Part shown: in pieces, positions 62,522 through 64,000 of the stretch
How positions within the stretch are numbered: the first letter of the stretch is position 1
How the letters are laid out: every line of letters begins with the position of its first letter
Source of the DNA: Paenibacillus sp. NAIST15-1
GTDB taxonomy: Bacteria; Bacillota; Bacilli; Paenibacillales; Paenibacillaceae
DNA length: 64,000 nucleotides
Reading direction: 5' to 3'
NCBI RefSeq assembly: GCF_001894745.1
Contig: NZ_BBYF01000014.1
Location: 1 to 64,000 of the forward strand
Position numbers and translations under genes: made by a program
Notes under the pieces: model-generated
The model's database searches: none
The model's input: only the letters and a program-made list of their open reading frames with translations
Told to the model about the DNA's origin: nothing

Positions 62522-62905
62522 TCAATTAATGAAATAAGTAGCCGTGATGTGGTTGATTGTATAGGTGGAAGGTGCCGCAAACTGCAAATACAGATACCCG
62601 TCTTCAGTCGCAGTGAAAATTCTTCCTACATTGCTGTTGAAAAATGTCCCGAGATGATTGCTCGAGTCATATACCGAAAAGTACGAATAGCTCCCTTGTG
62701 CATAGACCGTAAGCTGTTGGCCTTTCTTCAAATAGATCCCTTCCAGTGAGCTCAGTTCATTGGGACGAAGTGCAAAGTACTTAACGAACTTCTGTGTTTG
62801 TTGAACCTCAGGCTTGACAGCATCGACAGGTGCAGTGGAAGCATATGCAGGTGCTGCTGTAGCCAGGGCGACCAGTACTGATAATGACATAAGCAATTTC
62901 TTCAA
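62522..62905 (-). CDS. Small secreted beta-rich protein
   Basis: 127 aa with a clear Sec signal peptide (cleavage near AYA-S, residue 22). The mature part is rich in aromatic and Ser/Thr residues (YAQGSYSYFSVYDSS, YLYLQFAAPSTYTI), suggesting a beta-sandwich. Not recognised. Monocistronic and convergent with the histidine kinase gene. Confidence 0.7.
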   Translation of the reverse strand: MKKLLMSLSVLVALATAAPAYASTAPVDAVKPEVQQTQKFVKYFALRPNELSSLEGIYLKKGQQLTVYAQGSYSYFSVYDSSNHLGTFFNSNVGRIFTATEDGYLYLQFAAPSTYTINHITATYFIN

Positions 62906-63037
62906 ACGGATTCAACTCCTCTGATAGTTTTGCAAGTAATATCTGGAAGTTATGTTAAATATAACTCAACATCGGATTCTTGTAAACACTAAATTCCGAT
63001 TTTTTTTGTAGGAAATGAAAAAATATCAATACGTGAA

Positions 63038-63068
63038 GAAAGGCTGCCAAAATGATTGGCAGCCTTTA
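63038..63068 (-). terminator. Terminator of the flavin reductase gene
   Basis: Perfect 12-bp stem AAAGGCTGCCAA/TTGGCAGCCTTT with a 5-nt loop; TTC-rich downstream on the minus strand. Confidence 0.8.
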
Positions 63069-63127
63069 CTATGATTAAAGATATTGTGATTCATTGATTT
63101 GTAGGATTGCGAACTCAAAACTATCAA

Positions 63128-63739
63128 TTAATTGGGTCGATCAATGCTAAAGATTTCACCTAGCTTCGAGTAGTTGTTACCGGCTAGTCGGCTCACAGGC
63201 TTTAATCGTTGTGCATCGATACGCCCGCCCTCAACCAATTCTTCCGCAATGTGAAAGCACACGACTCTCCCGATAATGAGATCACATGCTGGAGACGAAG
63301 GCGTTCCGCCAAGAGCAAGAGATTGCTCTAACGTACATTCCATGCGGATTTTGGCTTCGGCAATCCCTGGAACCTTAATTATGGTGCTTGGGATGGAAGT
63401 GAGTTGAGCGAAGTCCACTTCGCTCTCATCAGGCGGAAGATTGGCCGCGGTTAGATTGATTGCCTCGATGTAATCCTCATCCGATATATGAACAACAAAC
63501 GAACCTGTTTCCATCATATTTCTTGACGTATCTTTGCGAACGCCATTTTTTCTTTGGACGGATACAGAAACCATGGGCGGATCGGCAGAGACGATATTGA
63601 AATAGCTATAAGGTGCAGCATTTAGTACGCCTTCAGCAGACAATGTTGTGATGAACGCAATCGGTCTCGGGAGGATGCTGCCGATGAGCAGTTTATAATT
63701 ATCCCGCTCGGTTTGCTCCTCCGGATAAATGGTTAACAT
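63128..63739 (-). CDS. Flavin reductase family protein
   Basis: 203 aa from ATG 63739, seven bases after AGGGGTGA; the longer open frame extends into the hydrolase gene. FMN-binding split-barrel of the flavin-reductase-like group (LLIGSILPRPIAFITTLS, NAAPYSYFNIVSADPPMVSVS). It would bind FMN and may supply reduced flavin or act on quinone-like or aromatic substrates. It starts 4 bp after the hydrolase stop, so the two form an operon. Confidence 0.92.
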   Translation of the reverse strand: MLTIYPEEQTERDNYKLLIGSILPRPIAFITTLSAEGVLNAAPYSYFNIVSADPPMVSVSVQRKNGVRKDTSRNMMETGSFVVHISDEDYIEAINLTAANLPPDESEVDFAQLTSIPSTIIKVPGIAEAKIRMECTLEQSLALGGTPSSPACDLIIGRVVCFHIAEELVEGGRIDAQRLKPVSRLAGNNYSKLGEIFSIDRPN

Positions 63740-63743
63740 GGGC

Positions 63744-64000
63744 TCACCCCTGATTAATATGGCTTTGCAACCAAGATGAGGCTGCATGAACCTCAGAATG
63801 CGTTAATTGATGGCCTTGCTGCTCCCAATGTACGGTTACATGTGCACCTGCTTGGGTTAACAGCGTCTGCAGTTCTTCCGTCTCTTGCGGTGCGCAAATC
63901 GGATCGTTCGTTCCTGCACCGATAAATACAGGCGTACCGGACAGGTCGGGCAGTTTCAGCCCGCGACGCGGAACCATAGGGTGATGCAGTATTGCTCCTC
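63744..64000 (-). CDS. Alpha/beta hydrolase (phospholipase/carboxylesterase type), partial
   Basis: C-terminal 84 codons only; the gene continues past the right edge. AILHHPMVPRRGL, then GTPVFIGAGTNDPICA (catalytic Asp) and QQGHQLTHSEV (catalytic His) match MhqD-like carboxylesterases. MhqD with associated oxidoreductases belongs to quinone/diamide stress regulons in Bacillus, and the flavin reductase partner fits (inference). Confidence 0.85.
   Translation of the reverse strand, partial: GAILHHPMVPRRGLKLPDLSGTPVFIGAGTNDPICAPQETEELQTLLTQAGAHVTVHWEQQGHQLTHSEVHAASSWLQSHINQG

Noticed and set aside
1..64000. CRISPR arrays, tRNA/rRNA genes, insertion sequences, prophage or integrase genes
   Set aside because: Looked for on both strands; no spaced direct repeats, cloverleafs, transposase or integrase motifs were found.

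Overview
The window looks like chromosome of a low-to-mid GC, endospore-forming, motile Gram-positive of the Paenibacillaceae (Paenibacillus-like). The inference rests on spore genes (SpoVAD, DUF421/DUF1657, YjcZ-type peptide), bacterial nitric oxide synthase, a MocR regulator beside a LysE exporter, many lipoproteins, AGGAGG-type ribosome binding sites and frequent TTG starts. There are no rRNA or tRNA genes, insertion sequences, phage genes or CRISPR arrays; this is ordinary chromosome with several accessory islets.

Layout. 0-4.6 kb (minus strand): MarR regulator, UvrA-like ABC ATPase, NO synthase. 4.8-11 kb: two WYL-domain regulators, an AlkZ-related protein, a prenyltransferase-fold protein, two tandem C39/BtrH-like paralogues and a small zinc-ribbon protein. 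11-16.6 kb: a chemoreceptor, a divergent lysE/mocR pair with palindromic operators, and small regulator/membrane-protein pairs. 17-22 kb: a 1059-aa secreted GHL10 protein, ribosomal protein bL25, a VanY-type carboxypeptidase. 22-24.7 kb: a spore-membrane cluster (YjcZ, DUF1657, DUF421-DUF1657 fusion, SpoVAD). 25-28.8 kb: oligopeptide-binding lipoprotein, a lipoprotein barnase with barstar, UppP. 29-38.6 kb: membrane M28 peptidase, an ABC transporter, CD3324 protein, APH-fold kinase, M2-like metallopeptidase, aldo-keto reductase. 38.7-42.7 kb: Fur-box-preceded AraC/siderophore-binding fusion regulator and siderophore-binding lipoprotein, Cu/Zn superoxide dismutase, CHY zinc-finger protein.

43-49.6 kb is the most coherent block, a gluconeogenic island: gapB-type GAPDH, an SR1P-like peptide overlapping its 3' end, pyruvate phosphate dikinase, CcpN-type repressor, PPDK regulatory protein and class II fructose-1,6-bisphosphatase. 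PPDK makes PEP from pyruvate, GapB and GlpX drive the upper reverse steps, YqfL switches PPDK, and CcpN probably represses the set through GTGTATTAT-type boxes around the gap promoter. The ccpN frame has no ATG/GTG/TTG where the full protein should begin; an ATC codon sits at the right distance from the Shine-Dalgarno.

49.9-64 kb: a second chemoreceptor with a SigD-like promoter, a secreted stalk-domain protein, a lipoprotein FAD-dependent reductase, a Bcr/CflA-type MFS exporter preceded by repeated TTATAGGGGG boxes, a five-gene module (membrane-anchored protein, ABC ATPase, FtsX permease, response regulator, histidine kinase) bracketed by two related hairpins, a small secreted protein, and a flavin reductase with an alpha/beta hydrolase cut by the window edge.
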